Shown piece after piece: positions 36,156-46,063 of a stretch of DNA of 64,000 nt. This stretch comes from Lepidonotus clava. Taxonomy: Eukaryota; Annelida; Polychaeta; Phyllodocida; Polynoidae. The notes beneath the pieces are model-generated. The model was not told the origin of the DNA, ran no database searches, and saw only the letters and a list, made by a program, of their open reading frames with translations. The stretch spans positions 49,528,426 through 49,592,425 of the forward strand of contig OW387146.1 in the NCBI GenBank assembly GCA_936440205.1. The letters run 5' to 3'. The translations under genes and the position numbers were made by a program. Numbering within the stretch: position 1 is the first letter of the stretch; every line of letters begins with the position of its first letter.

Positions 36156-37010
36156 AAGAATGTGTCTTGATTCCTTACAGTCTCAGAATATCAAGCTATT
36201 TAATTGTAAATTCCATACATATATATATAGCTTTATCCTTTACTTATTACGCGAACTTTTATCCTAATAGGTAACAGTGGATATGGATCCCTAATCATGG
36301 ATAAGGAAAAACACCAGAATGTGACATATGTCTCGGGAAGAAATGCTGCTTGTTTAGCTGCTAACGAACATAGATTCAGAAAAATGTCTGAACATGATGA
36401 TGGGTTGTATGAAGTGGAATCAGTCAAGAACCAAGTAGATCTGAATCTTCCTATCTATTTAGGATACTTTATTTTACAGGTGCGCCTAAATAATAATAAT
36501 AATAATATTCCCATATAGTGATATCAAATTCTGTTTTTCTATTCCTGGAATTAAACATCTTAAAAGAGAATGAACGTAATCATATTTCTCTTACAGTACA
36601 CCAAACTTCGCATGCTTCAATGGTATTATGACTGCTTGGATGTTCTTGTTGATAGAGAAGATTTTGAATATATAGAAATGGATACAGGTGAGTGATTTTC
36701 CACCCATTAGAGAAAATATCCTGGTATGTTTTATATTTCTTCAATGAAAATATATTTCACTCGTTTCAGATTCTGCCTATTTCGCTATTTCTGGTAAAAA
36801 CTTAGAGTCTGTGATTAAACCTGCTATGAAGTCTATATACAAGACTATGCTTGGTTCTTGTACTAACGATGATTCTGGGCCGGAGTTTGGTCAATGGTTC
36901 CCGAGGGAATGCTGTCGTGATCATCATGCCTACGACAAGAGAACACCTGGTCTATTCAAAGTAAGAGGAAACTTTATCTATAATTTGGTGATAATACAGT
37001 GTGAAGTTAT

Positions 37011-37042
<32 letters not shown>

Positions 37043-37329
37043 TGTCTTTTTCACCTTGAGGCTACAGGTGAAACGATGATTGCCCTATGTAGTAAGACAT
37101 ATGTTCTGAAGACCGAAGATGATGTCAAACTAAGTTGCAAAGACGCGTTGGCTTCGTATCAAAAAGTATTGGAAACTGAAACCTCTGGTAGTGGTCGTAA
37201 TAGAGGTTTTCGGGCGCGAGGAAACTCAATATTCACCTATGAACAAACAAGATCTGGTCTGTCTTATTTCTACTGCAAAAGACAAGTGTTGAGTGATGGT
37301 ATCTCAACTGTGACTTTAGATATAGATCT

Positions 37330-37863
37330 ATCGCCGTGGAACATTCCTCCATATATAGGATTCCCATTTAAAAATCATCCACTAGGAAATGGGTACCCGT
37401 CTCGACTTAACATGTACGGTCAATGTTTTTCAAATGCTTCGCAAGCCTATGAACACCAACTCAGACTTTGTAACAAAGTGGAAGACGAAGTTGTGAGAAC
37501 AACATGAAGTTATACGAAGACTGGTTCATGAAGCGCAATGGTATTATGAAAGAAATATTAATTGAGAAAATGCGTTCAAATGAAATGGTGAGACACACTC
37601 TATCGCGTTCTGGTTCAGTGTCTCTGTTGTATTGCATCGCAGACACATATTGGGGAGTAGGTATGAATACCCGACTGGTTGCTGTATGTGAAACTCATAG
37701 AGGAACTAATTTAGTGGGGAAACTGTGGGAAGAAATTAGAGAACTATTTTGGGAAGAAATAACTAGAAAGCAACTTGAAAGATGTCACAGATGTAATATG
37801 AAAAGAAGTGATGTTCTATATAGACGAGACATCGAAGAAAATGTATGCTCTGTATGTAAATAA
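37330..37863 (+). pseudogene. NADAR (YbiA-like) domain plus zinc ribbon, joined to the polymerase C-terminus (fossil)
   Basis: After the last polymerase-like segment (ending near 37,325) the coding sequence continues without a new start into a region with Y-G-Q-C-F-S-N-A-S-Q-A-Y-E-H, the NADAR active-site neighbourhood, then a helix, S-R-S-G, Y-W-G-V-G-M and G-T-N-L-V-G-K-L-W, which follow the NADAR order (T-G, D-x2-W-G-x-G, N-x-L-G). NADAR enzymes remove ADP-ribose from modified nucleic acid or NAD-related compounds. A C-x2-C...C-x2-C pair at the C-terminus looks like a zinc ribbon. Broken, about one break. An AAATAAATAAATA run at 37,860-37,880 gives poly(A) signals. Confidence 0.7.
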
Positions 37864-37964
37864 ATAAATAAATAAATACATAAATAAGAATTTGACTTTT
37901 TTCATTATTCTATAAAAATCTAGACTTATTTAAAACCAAGTTCATTCTTTCTCAGTAATCAAAG

Positions 37965-38588
37965 ATGTATCAAGTTCCAGAGTATGTATTCGCTACTCCA
38001 ACAACAATTACTGTTAGTGGTATTACTGGTTCAGGGAAAACCACGTGGTTAAAAGAACTGTTGAAAACTCCGAATTTATTTAGCACTCCACCCAAGAGAA
38101 TTGTGTATTGCTACGGAACTTGGCAAAACGCTTTCTCTGACATGCATGATGTTGAATTTCGAGAGGGTCTTGATATTCCGAATAAGACTGATGGTGAGCA
38201 TACATTAATCGTGCTAGACGATCTCATGTCGGAAGTGGTTAAGTCTGAGACTGCTGAACAGCTATTCATCAGAGGATCTTATCATAACAATATCACAGTT
38301 ATTTTTCTCGTGCAGAATATATTCCAGCAAGGGAGATGCGCCAGAACGATTATGTTAAATTCTCACTATACAGTATTGATGAGAAATCCAAGAGATATAC
38401 ACCAAATCACAATTCTAGGCCGACAGCTTGGTATGGAACAAACACTCGTAGCTGCGTATAAAGACTGTATGCAGTTTCCATATGGTTATTTGGTGATTGA
38501 CCTTTCCCCGCACAACACAGGAGAGTTTAAATTGAAGACAAATATTTTTCCAGGAGAATACCAGATCATTTACCTCCCAAAATCATAA
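37965..38588 (+). CDS. Polinton genome-packaging ATPase (FtsK/HerA, A32-like)
   Basis: 207 residues, about the usual length for the family. Walker A is G-I-T-G-S-G-K-T-T-W near residue 20 and Walker B is L-I-V-L-D-D-L near residue 85, followed by a sensor-like Q-N-I-F near residue 117. The family pumps viral DNA into preformed capsids and belongs to the poxvirus A32 group. Starts at an ATG about 100 bases after the poly(A) signals of the preceding gene. This reading frame looks whole. Confidence 0.9.
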   Translation: MYQVPEYVFATPTTITVSGITGSGKTTWLKELLKTPNLFSTPPKRIVYCYGTWQNAFSDMHDVEFREGLDIPNKTDGEHTLIVLDDLMSEVVKSETAEQLFIRGSYHNNITVIFLVQNIFQQGRCARTIMLNSHYTVLMRNPRDIHQITILGRQLGMEQTLVAAYKDCMQFPYGYLVIDLSPHNTGEFKLKTNIFPGEYQIIYLPKS

Positions 38589-38589
38589 G

Positions 38590-39019
38590 ATGTCGAGATA
38601 TCCAAAATTTGCGGATGAAGAAGTACGCCGACGAACCTTTGCAGGATGGTTGAATTTTACAGATCCTAAAAAACTATCAAAAGCTTTCTCGGAGGAGGTG
38701 ATATGGTTCAGTGTTTTGAATGCGGGGTTATACTTCATAGTTGGAAGGATGACGATGTTCCGAAATTAGAACACTTGAAACATTCACCAAAATGTAATTA
38801 TATACGAAACAAGATCAAAAAAGAAGCAATTATTTCCACAGAGTTAGCATTCGCGAGTTTGGAAATGATCAAATAATTACAATTGAAGATTACAGAATTG
38901 GAAACTACTATTGAACGTATTCAAGCCGCGTCAAAACTCAGTTCGGATCTCGGCGAAGTCGACGATTATAAGTTACTGCTCAGTTCAGAAACAGAGCCAG
39001 ATCCATATATGGCGCAATA
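38590..39019 (+). pseudogene. BIR-domain (IAP-type) protein of the Polinton (fossil)
   Basis: Just after the ATPase. The start is R-R-R-T-F-A-G-W, the N-terminal BIR signature, followed by C-F-E-C-G, W-K-D-D-D and L-E-H-L-K-H-S-P-K-C, giving the full Cys-x2-Cys-x16-His-x6-Cys zinc set of BIR domains. A helical coiled tail follows to 39019. No RING finger is visible. BIR proteins of baculoviruses and hosts block caspases or act in mitosis, so an anti-apoptotic role is plausible but inferred. About two breaks. Confidence 0.82.
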
Positions 39020-39027
39020 GAGGTAGT

Positions 39028-39342
39028 ATGTCTCGTTTGCTGAAGTCTAATGCAGCCTATATTCATTTGCTGTTGAGTACCACAAAGGAACAAGCTCGCC
39101 GATTATTGGATATAATAACTGCACCCCAAACGCTAGCTCTAAGTGAAATAGCGTTGAATCTTTTAAACCTTCCTCTATCAAAACCAATGCAGAGACTTAT
39201 CAAGAGACATCATAAACTATTGAAAAAACTGTCTGTCAAAAACAAAGGAGCTAAGACCAAAACATGCTTCATCAGAAATAACCACGAACCTATTCTTAAA
39301 ATACTCGAAAGTGTGAAACAGCAGTTGTTAAAGTTATTATGA
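39028..39342 (+). CDS. Small conserved Polinton protein, helical and basic
   Basis: 105 residues from ATG 39028; an upstream in-frame ATG at 38911 is rejected because that stretch belongs to the BIR gene. The motif L-L-S-T-T-K-E-Q-A-R-R-L-L followed by L-S-E-I-A-L-N-L-L and a Lys-rich tail recurs in proteins found next to capsid genes of many Polintons. Function unknown; a DNA-binding or core role is possible given the basic C-terminus. The frame looks whole. Confidence 0.55.
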   Translation: MSRLLKSNAAYIHLLLSTTKEQARRLLDIITAPQTLALSEIALNLLNLPLSKPMQRLIKRHHKLLKKLSVKNKGAKTKTCFIRNNHEPILKILESVKQQLLKLL

Positions 39343-39871
39343 AGAAAATGGTTTTGATTCCTTATGATCAATTCAAACAAGCAACGTAACACCAAATGAG
39401 ATGAAGGAGAACTCTTCCCAGTTGACTATAATGGAATACAACAAAGAGTCTGACGGAAAGAGATTAAGCAAGGAATTGATTCTAGAACCTTTCAGTAAAA
39501 ATCAAAGAAAAAACGCAAACTCTCTCCTTACATATGTAGAAAGAAATATGGACTGGAACGATATAGGAGAAATAATCACCGATGGGGAAGTTGTCGCAGG
39601 ATCTCACATTACGGATTTGTTAAAGGACGCTTTATTCAATTATAAGAACTTCGAACCACACGGCGTTGGATCATTTTACCATAAACTTTCCAACATCCCT
39701 GCGACTTTAATAAGAAACCCAAATAGACGAAGGTTAGTCGGATTAGGCGCACCTCCACTTCAACCTCAGACTCCACCTCCTCCTCCTCCAGGTATACCCA
39801 TAGGAAGACATTCAATTGACATCACACAAAAAACTTATTCCGAGTGGTCTGCTGTGTGGAAGTCGATATGA
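39339..39871 (+). pseudogene. Conserved Polinton capsid-region protein (fossil)
   Basis: Begins M-K-K-M-V-L-I-P-Y-D overlapping the previous stop, a start typical of this Polinton gene. The later part has M-D-W-N-D-I-G-E-I, G-S-H-I-T-D-L and R-N-P-N-R-R-R, a conserved block of about 70 residues, then a Pro-rich tail. Role unknown, probably structural. About one break near the 5' end. Confidence 0.5.
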
Positions 39872-40968
39872 ATGAAGAATTATCTGTGATTTATTTTGAC
39901 CCATCTAACCCAGTTTCTTTTGGAAGTGTGAACAATCTATACCAAGCAGCCAAACCTCTTGGATATACTCGCAAGCAGATTAAAAACTGGTTGGAAAGAC
40001 AAGATGTTTATACTTTACATAAACAGGTTAAACACAAATTTCCAAGACCACGGGTAGTGGTGTCTGCTAAGGATCAACAATGGGATGGGGATACGATGAA
40101 TATGGAATCATATCGATCCAAAAACAAAGGCTATGGATATATCTTGATTCTTATTGATATTTTCACTCCTTTTGCGTGGACAGTTCCCTTGAAAACTTTG
40201 ACTGGAAAAGAAATGGTTGAAGCTCTCAAAACAATTTTTACGCTATATATTCCAGCCAAATTAAGAACAGACTCTGGTTCAGAATTTAAAAACAGATACG
40301 TCAAAACCTACTTAGAAGATAAAGGTGTAATTCACTTCACTACTACAAATATAGTGAAGGCGAATTATGCTGAAAGATTAATTCAGACATTAAAAACCAA
40401 AATAACACGCTACATGCAACAAAATCAAACTAGGCGGTGGATTGATGTTCTATCTAAGACAACGAATAGTTATAACAAGGCTTTACATCGAAGCATAAAA
40501 ATGAGCCCACTTCAAGCCAGAACAACAGACTCTGTTACTCTGTGGAATAATCAATATGGACCAAAAAATCTTAAAATATGAAGACGTCCACCTAAACCTA
40601 AACCAATTTATAAATTTGAAGTAACCGATAGGGTTCGACTAGCAAGATATGAAACTCCTTTTGAGAGGTTTTACAATGAAAAATGGCCTCATGAAATCTT
40701 CACGGTCACCGAACGGAAAACACAACAATCAATACCTAAGTACGTTGTAAAATCTTGGGATAATGAACCTGTTGATGGCTATTTTTATGAAGAACAACTT
40801 GAAAAAGTGATAATAGACGAAAACACTGAATAGAAAATAGAAAAATTTATCAAACCGAAAAAAATGAATGGGAAACAAGGATAGATTGTTAAATGGTTTC
40901 TTTGGCCTGAGAAATATAATTCTTGGGTTCCCAAAGCGGATGTAAAAGAGTTACATAACAACCGCTAA
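39868..40968 (+). pseudogene. Polinton integrase (DDE) with chromodomain (fossil)
   Basis: The start is placed at ATG 39868. An N-terminal helical DNA-binding part precedes the catalytic core. The catalytic acidic residues are D in Q-W-D-G-D (about 40,085), D in R-T-D-S-G-S-E-F (about 40,268) and E in Y-A-E-R-L (about 40,370), in the retroviral-type order with spacing right for this family. An SH3-like barrel region and a chromodomain-like V-K-W...P-E-K-Y-N-S-W-V-P (about 40,890-40,945) finish the region; chromodomains target integration in many relatives. About two breaks. Confidence 0.85.
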
Positions 40969-40999
40969 CAGTTGCTGTGTATTCATTCGCTCTAGGATC

Positions 41000-41383
41000 A
41001 TGTACGTGATAATAGGTCCAAAGGATTCAAAACTACTTCATCCCACAAACTCTGCATATGAGTTTGTAGCAGAACTACCTAGACTCATAAATCTCAAAGG
41101 TAAATGGAAATGCGCTCTTGTGGAATGCGACATAGAAGATCAATTACAGGGGGAGTCTTTATTTGTTTGCTGCGATCTAGTTCACGCAACGCCGGTTCAC
41201 GGAGAAATGCTTCCTTTATTAAGGATAGTGAGAAAATCAGAGGAATTCATAAATCCGCATTACATGGCTATTAACAGAGACTATGTCTATAGAATACGCG
41301 TCAACATCGTAACAGAAAAAGGAAAGCAACCATCTTCTGATCTGACCAATTGTAGATTAGTTCTTCACCTTGTGGAAGAATAA
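41000..41383 (+). CDS. Small conserved Polinton capsid-region protein (minor capsid/penton candidate)
   Basis: 127 residues. An N-terminal strand-rich block is followed by L-K-G-K-W-K-C-A-L-V-E and, near residue 72, L-P-L-L-R-I-V, recognisable in a protein that sits just before the major capsid in many Polintons. I infer a single-jelly-roll minor capsid or penton-like role from position. The short length is compatible with a single domain. The frame looks whole. Confidence 0.5.
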   Translation: MYVIIGPKDSKLLHPTNSAYEFVAELPRLINLKGKWKCALVECDIEDQLQGESLFVCCDLVHATPVHGEMLPLLRIVRKSEEFINPHYMAINRDYVYRIRVNIVTEKGKQPSSDLTNCRLVLHLVEE

Positions 41384-41443
41384 AAGTGAGAGTTTGTTCC
41401 AAATAGTTTCATTAAGCCTGGGTTCTTCTCACAAACAAGCAAA

Positions 41444-41764
41444 ATGTTGTTTGTTCCGTATATTCCTAATGTGAACACGTGGAAACATATGCCCGATCAA
41501 ACTACATCTCAAAGATTTTATACCCTACAAAAAGGTAAAGGGTCTAATGTTCGGGTAATTTCACCCAAACAAGGAGTTGTGGAAAGAGCAAAACTAACGC
41601 TAAATAGACAAATAAATGACACCACACAAGGGAGAAAACGCCAGTTTGGTGTTAGGAAGAAGAGAAGATACAACTCTGCAACGAAGAAAAGAAAGAATAA
41701 CCGCGCTTCAAAAACTCGTAAAAGAACAAACTCAAAGAAAAAACGAAATACAAGAAGAAGATGA
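41444..41764 (+). CDS. Very basic core-like protein
   Basis: 106 residues; the second half is almost only Arg, Lys, Ser, Thr and Asn. The stop overlaps the start of the major capsid gene (ATGA-type overlap at 41761). Such arginine-rich small proteins condense DNA in adenovirus-like particles. It has an N-terminal segment of about 45 residues that could form a cap. Likely a DNA-condensing virion protein; the exact family is not recognised. Confidence 0.5.
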   Translation: MLFVPYIPNVNTWKHMPDQTTSQRFYTLQKGKGSNVRVISPKQGVVERAKLTLNRQINDTTQGRKRQFGVRKKRRYNSATKKRKNNRASKTRKRTNSKKKRNTRRR

Positions 41765-43037
41765 GTTTCGTACTTGATAATGCTCCGGAAGGATTCGAAG
41801 AACGCCTTGCTCTATTCAATATACCTCCAGTGGAAACAGGTATTGAAGATATATACTATAAGGAATATAGACCAACAGGTCAAATTTCGGGAGGTTCGGT
41901 TCTAGAGTTTGATATAAGTAATAATTCTTCAGACTACATTGTACTTAGCGAAATAGCCTTGGTGTTAAAGTTACAACTGCATACAGATAAGCACAAACCC
42001 ATCACTATTGCCGATGATGTTGGATTGGTTAACTTTCCAGCTTGTAGTTTATTTTGCCAACAAGACTTTACAGTCCAGCAACAAACAATCACATCTTCGA
42101 TTGGGAGTAATTTCTCATATAAAGCTATGTTTGACGTGCTGCTTAAACAAGGTAGAAACGACCAATTAAGTTGGATGTCTTGCGGAGGATTTGAAAAAGA
42201 TACGTCTGGAGCAATGGATGATTTTGAAGGAAAAGATACTGGAAACACCGGTTTGAGTAATCGTTTCAAGAAAACAAGCACAGGTAAAAAAGTAGATTAC
42301 AGAACAAAATTATTCATGGATATTTGTCAGCAAAAACGATTACTGTTGAACGGACTACCTATCAACGTCAAATTACACCCATCTACTGATAAATTTCGAC
42401 TCATGTATAAAACACCTACAGCTTCTGATGCAACACAATCGTATTATGTTCACATCGATGATGCTACTCTCGTGGTTCCATTTGCTAAGATACATCCAGG
42501 GATGTTGATGATGCAAGCAGAGGTGATGAAAAAAGAACCCGCATTGTATCCTTTCGCACGAAGCGAAATCAAAGCCTACAACATTGCAAAAGGGAGTTTC
42601 AGTTGGACCATGGACAATCTGTTTCAGGACTCTATTCCAAAACGTTTCGTTATAGGTCTCGTTGACTCTGCAGCATACTATGGAGATAATCAGAAAAACC
42701 CATTCCGGTTCCAGAATTTTGATGCAAATTTCCTAGAATTTCAGGTCGACGGAGTAGGTCAGTTACTACAGCCCGATTTTGACAATGAAAACTATGTGTC
42801 CTGTTTTGCTAGGTTGTTCGAATGGATGCCTTCGGAGCAGAAGATCCTCCAAACATATCTTATTACGACTACGGTAACGGTTATTCTCTCTTCGTGTTCG
42901 ACCTTGAAAAGTCTAAAAACCCTTCAGTTTCTAACCCTTTGAGAAGAGGACAAAGCCGCCTAACAATCAAGTTTTCAAAGGCTACCACTCAACCGATTAC
43001 AGTTCTCGCGTACGGTACTTTTGAAGCCTTGATGTAA
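41761..43037 (+). pseudogene. Polinton major capsid protein, double-jelly-roll type (fossil)
   Basis: Starts with the conserved L-F-N-I-P-P-V-E-T-G-I-E block, typical of the Polinton capsid, and continues through S-D-Y-I-V-L-S-E, C-S-L-F-C-Q-Q-D and D-I-C-Q-Q-K-R-L-L-L-N-G, all expected in order. The C-terminal block near 42,855-42,905 (N-G-Y-S-L-F-V-F-D-L) and the final V-L-A-Y-G-T-F complete the family pattern. Length about 425 codons, slightly short of many Polinton capsids. About one break. Confidence 0.82.
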
Positions 43038-43069
43038 GTTGATTCGGCTGGAAACGTCATAGTGGAATC

Positions 43070-43486
43070 ATGAACGAGTTCGAAATAGATCTTTACCTGA
43101 GATCTGACTGTTACACTTCTAGATATTTTTGTGGAGTAGTCGCTTATGACGAATTACCAGACGCGGTATCGTCACCAAGCTTATTTATCATCAACACAGA
43201 TATTTCTAGTGGACCTGGAAAACATTGGGTTTGCGTCTATATCGAGAATACGACAGAATACTTTGATTCATTGGGATATCCTCCAAAAGAAGTCCTACCG
43301 TTCCTGGTGAACCAAGGAAATAGATTTTTGTATAATACAAAAAGACTACAAAGCCCTACCAGCGATGTATGTGGAGATTATTGTATTCTCTTTGCATACT
43401 TTCGCTGTCGTGGGTATACGTTGGAAAAATTTGTTGAACTTTTCTCTGATGATTTACGCTATAACGATGTCTTAGTTCGATTGTAG
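43070..43486 (+). CDS. Polinton adenain-like cysteine protease
   Basis: 138 residues. His in G-K-H-W, Asp in E-Y-F-D-S-L-G and Cys in D-V-C-G-D-Y-C give the adenovirus-type (clan CE) catalytic set. It lies just after the capsid gene, as in other Polintons, and would process capsid and core proteins. The frame looks whole. Confidence 0.85.
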   Translation: MNEFEIDLYLRSDCYTSRYFCGVVAYDELPDAVSSPSLFIINTDISSGPGKHWVCVYIENTTEYFDSLGYPPKEVLPFLVNQGNRFLYNTKRLQSPTSDVCGDYCILFAYFRCRGYTLEKFVELFSDDLRYNDVLVRL

Positions 43487-43860
43487 AACTATATATTACT
43501 CAACCATAAATTAGCTTTCTAATATAATTTATTACAAGTATCTACCAAACACCATGTAACTGTTCTAGAGTAAACGAAACTATGTATCTTTAGATGTAGC
43601 TGACTAGTATCTGTAAAACATATATATATATGCATACAGTGTAACATAACACAGGTATATGTATTAAATGATATATATATATTCGCTGTAGAGAAAATGG
43701 TACTATATAAAACCTTATGTATCAAATCACATATATTCGAATATCTTGTAGACTGACACTTTGAATCTTAACTAATAAACATAGATCTACATTAGACTAG
43801 TTGTTGTTGTTGTGTTTTCTTTTCCTTGACTAGTAATATTTTCACATTTTCAAGTTTCCT

Positions 43861-43930
43861 GACCGGTCAGCGAACTTGGATATATACATTTCACCATCCA
43901 AGTTCGCTGACCGGTCAGCGAACTTGGATG
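43861..43930. repeat. 36-bp perfect palindrome with a half copy
   Basis: The palindrome runs 43895-43930, centred on GACCGGTC, with arms containing CCAAGTTCGCTGACC; another half copy starts at 43861. The same CAAGTTCGCTGACCGG core forms the inner ends of the MITE arms at 35932-36155. It can form a cruciform. A solo MITE remnant or a protein-binding site. Confidence 0.7.
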
Positions 43931-44189
43931 TGTTCAAATGTATTTAAATAGTAAAACCATAGAAAATAAATTTCCACAATCACATTCTGTTTCGTTCAAT
44001 GTTCTGATCGAAATTTTAGATCACATGTTATAACAATAACAATAACAAAATATCAAAAAATAACATATAATAAAATATGAAACGAAGCTTTCTATACTAG
44101 AACAAGATAAATATAACTCATACACCACATGAATCTCTTTTGGTATTAAATATCCTGAACACTTACGAACAACTGGATGAGTTTTGAGA

Positions 44190-45518
44190 ATAACTAAGGA
44201 AGTTTAATTCTAAATCGTGGTTCAGATGCTTCCTCCTCTTCTCTACCTCTTTTGGATCTGGTGTTATACGCTGGACCTAGATCGACCGATGAGAAAAGTT
44301 CACTGGAAAATATAAAATTAAAATACTATGTAGAAAAGAAGCAAGCATCTAAATTATGGACAAGTTTTCTGGCTGGATAGGATACTCGGGTAATAGGTTA
44401 AAAGTAACATATGCGCTGTCTACGCTAGTTAGAGTTAATGATTACATATACGCTGCCCGCGTTTGTTTTATGTTCTGTTAGAGAACTTGTTTTAGTTTAT
44501 GATTATATATAGTAGTCTTGATGAATTCAGATTATTTTAATTTATACTTACGTTTCTGTTCTTGAGATAGATATTGGAGGCGACTCCTTGTTTTTTTTTA
44601 GGCGGTTAAGTTCGATGTTGTCGTAGCCTCTAGAATAGATCCGACAACAATAACAACTCAGTGTTTCACAAAAGCAGCAGTAAAGAACGACGGTTACAAC
44701 TATTATTGCTGTTCCTATACCCACACTAGCGCTTATTATTATCCATATCCACACCGGGTGTTCAGATATAGAATTTGTGGAATTAGTAATGGAAGTCATC
44801 ATGAATGTGGTTGCTTCAGTTGTGATAGCTCTCGTTGTTCTGATCTCAGCAGACGTTGAATCTGTAGTTTCTTCAGTAAATGTGTAGTGTCAATGCTTCC
44901 AGGAGTATTCGGAACAATAGTTTTAAATGGAATCACTGGTTTTGGTATAAATGGAGTTCTAGCAGTAGACACCGTTGTTGAATAAGTTGTAACAAGTGTT
45001 GTTGTAGCCGTGGTTCTTGCTTTGATTCTGGGTGATTTTCTCGATGATGAGGACAGCATCTTTGTTGATGTTGTTGATGTTGTTGTTGTTGTTGTTGAAA
45101 CTTGACTATTGTTTATTTTTGTTGTTACTTCAGTATACGCCTCCGTGGTAAAAAGATCACAATCAGACTTAATAACAATAGTCTTTAAAGTCTTTAAATG
45201 CGCACAAACTACGTCTGTATGTCTAACATCCAATACTAAGGCTTGCGGAAATAAATCAGTTAGCAAACTTGTATTCAACCGCTCTAATTTACTGTACCGA
45301 AAATCTAGCTTGGTGAAGGTTGAGTATTGGTGTCCCTTGTGTCGTTCCGATCGCATCAAAGCCATGATAGGTTGATGTTTACATTCCACTTTATGTCCTC
45401 TACATTGACAGGCATCGCATAGTCCTTCAGAAGACTTTGTGACAATCCATAACACTAGGAATAATAATAAAATCCTAATTTTAAGCGTTGTTGGTAGGGC
45501 GGTTGTCTGTCGGAACAC
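44190..45518 (-). pseudogene. LRRNT-like glycoprotein with mucin stalk and membrane segment (fossil part)
   Basis: A signal peptide (residues about 12-30), then C-D-A-C-Q-C...V-E-C, a Cys-x2-Cys-x-Cys-x6-Cys cluster as in LRR N-terminal caps. A short leucine-rich segment (L-D-V-R-H) and two further Cys lead into a long Thr/Ser-rich stalk (about 45,010-45,120 and beyond). On the same strand to the left there is a strong membrane segment (I-I-I-S-A-S-V-G-I-G-T), a Cys-rich juxtamembrane patch, then a GTAAGT donor near 44,560 and a TTTTCCAG acceptor near 44,307 leading to a short basic tail exon. I read it as a type I surface protein of the element. It may carry one break. It faces its relative at 46064-46795. 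Confidence 0.55.
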
Positions 45519-46063
45519 GCGGGTTGCCTCGTAATTTCAATATGTAAACAAAAGTAAAGAAATGATTAGCAATTCACACATTCTAAATGTGAGCAAAATT
45601 ATAAAATATCATCCTATACAGCTCTATAAATCGTTGATTTTTGCAGTGTAATTTCATTGAGTAATTATCGTTTTGTTTCTTTTTTCATGCGAATCTGACT
45701 CAAGATGCAAACTTCGCTGCACTCTCCGCCACACATATTGGTCGCTGTCGCGATTACTCCACTTGGAGAGGGAACTTCCGCCGGATAACCACAGCGAACA
45801 AGGGTGTTCATCTGGTCCGAATATAATACTTGTCATACCCATGCATGTGGTTAATATTATCCCATAGGAATAACACTGCAGAATGTAAACAAAGGTGTTC
45901 CAGGAACGACAGTCCGATTCGAGCTCTAGTATTCGTTCTTAATATACACCTATTTTTCATTCTCATTACCGATAACCGAGTTCTGTATCGTTGTCGTTGT
46001 CTATATCAATAATGTTTGATTCATGAACCGTTGTTTTGTTACAACTCGATCGAGGAAAGCGTT

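Larger units (their letters stand above)
28183..37330 (+). pseudogene. Protein-primed family-B DNA polymerase region of the Polinton (fossil)
   Basis: Replicates the element. Two C2H2-type zinc fingers start the region (C-x2-C...H-x4-C near 28,197-28,260 and C-x2-C...H near 28,310-28,375). The exonuclease motif D-F-E lies near 32,540 and a second exonuclease motif (F-N-S...Y-D) near 33,985-34,010. The palm motif D-A-N-A-L-Y-L-Y is near 34,690-34,720, the K-L-I-G...N-S-G-Y-G motif straddles an intron (about 35,915 / 36,272), and the catalytic D-T-D-S straddles another (about 36,685 / 36,770). At least six gaps with GT..AG borders from 34,930 on look like introns. The region is split by two DNA-transposon insertions within coding sequence and a third inside an intron, and has a few other breaks. 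All palm motifs are preserved by eye. Confidence 0.88.

Noticed and set aside
38911-39027. Upstream extension of the small helical Polinton gene
   Set aside because: Another frame through this stretch reads as the tail of the BIR protein, and the conserved block begins at the ATG at 39028.
45109-45375. Plus-strand frame opposite the minus-strand glycoprotein
   Set aside because: Shadow of the glycoprotein frame; the signal peptide, cysteine cluster and stalk are on the minus strand.
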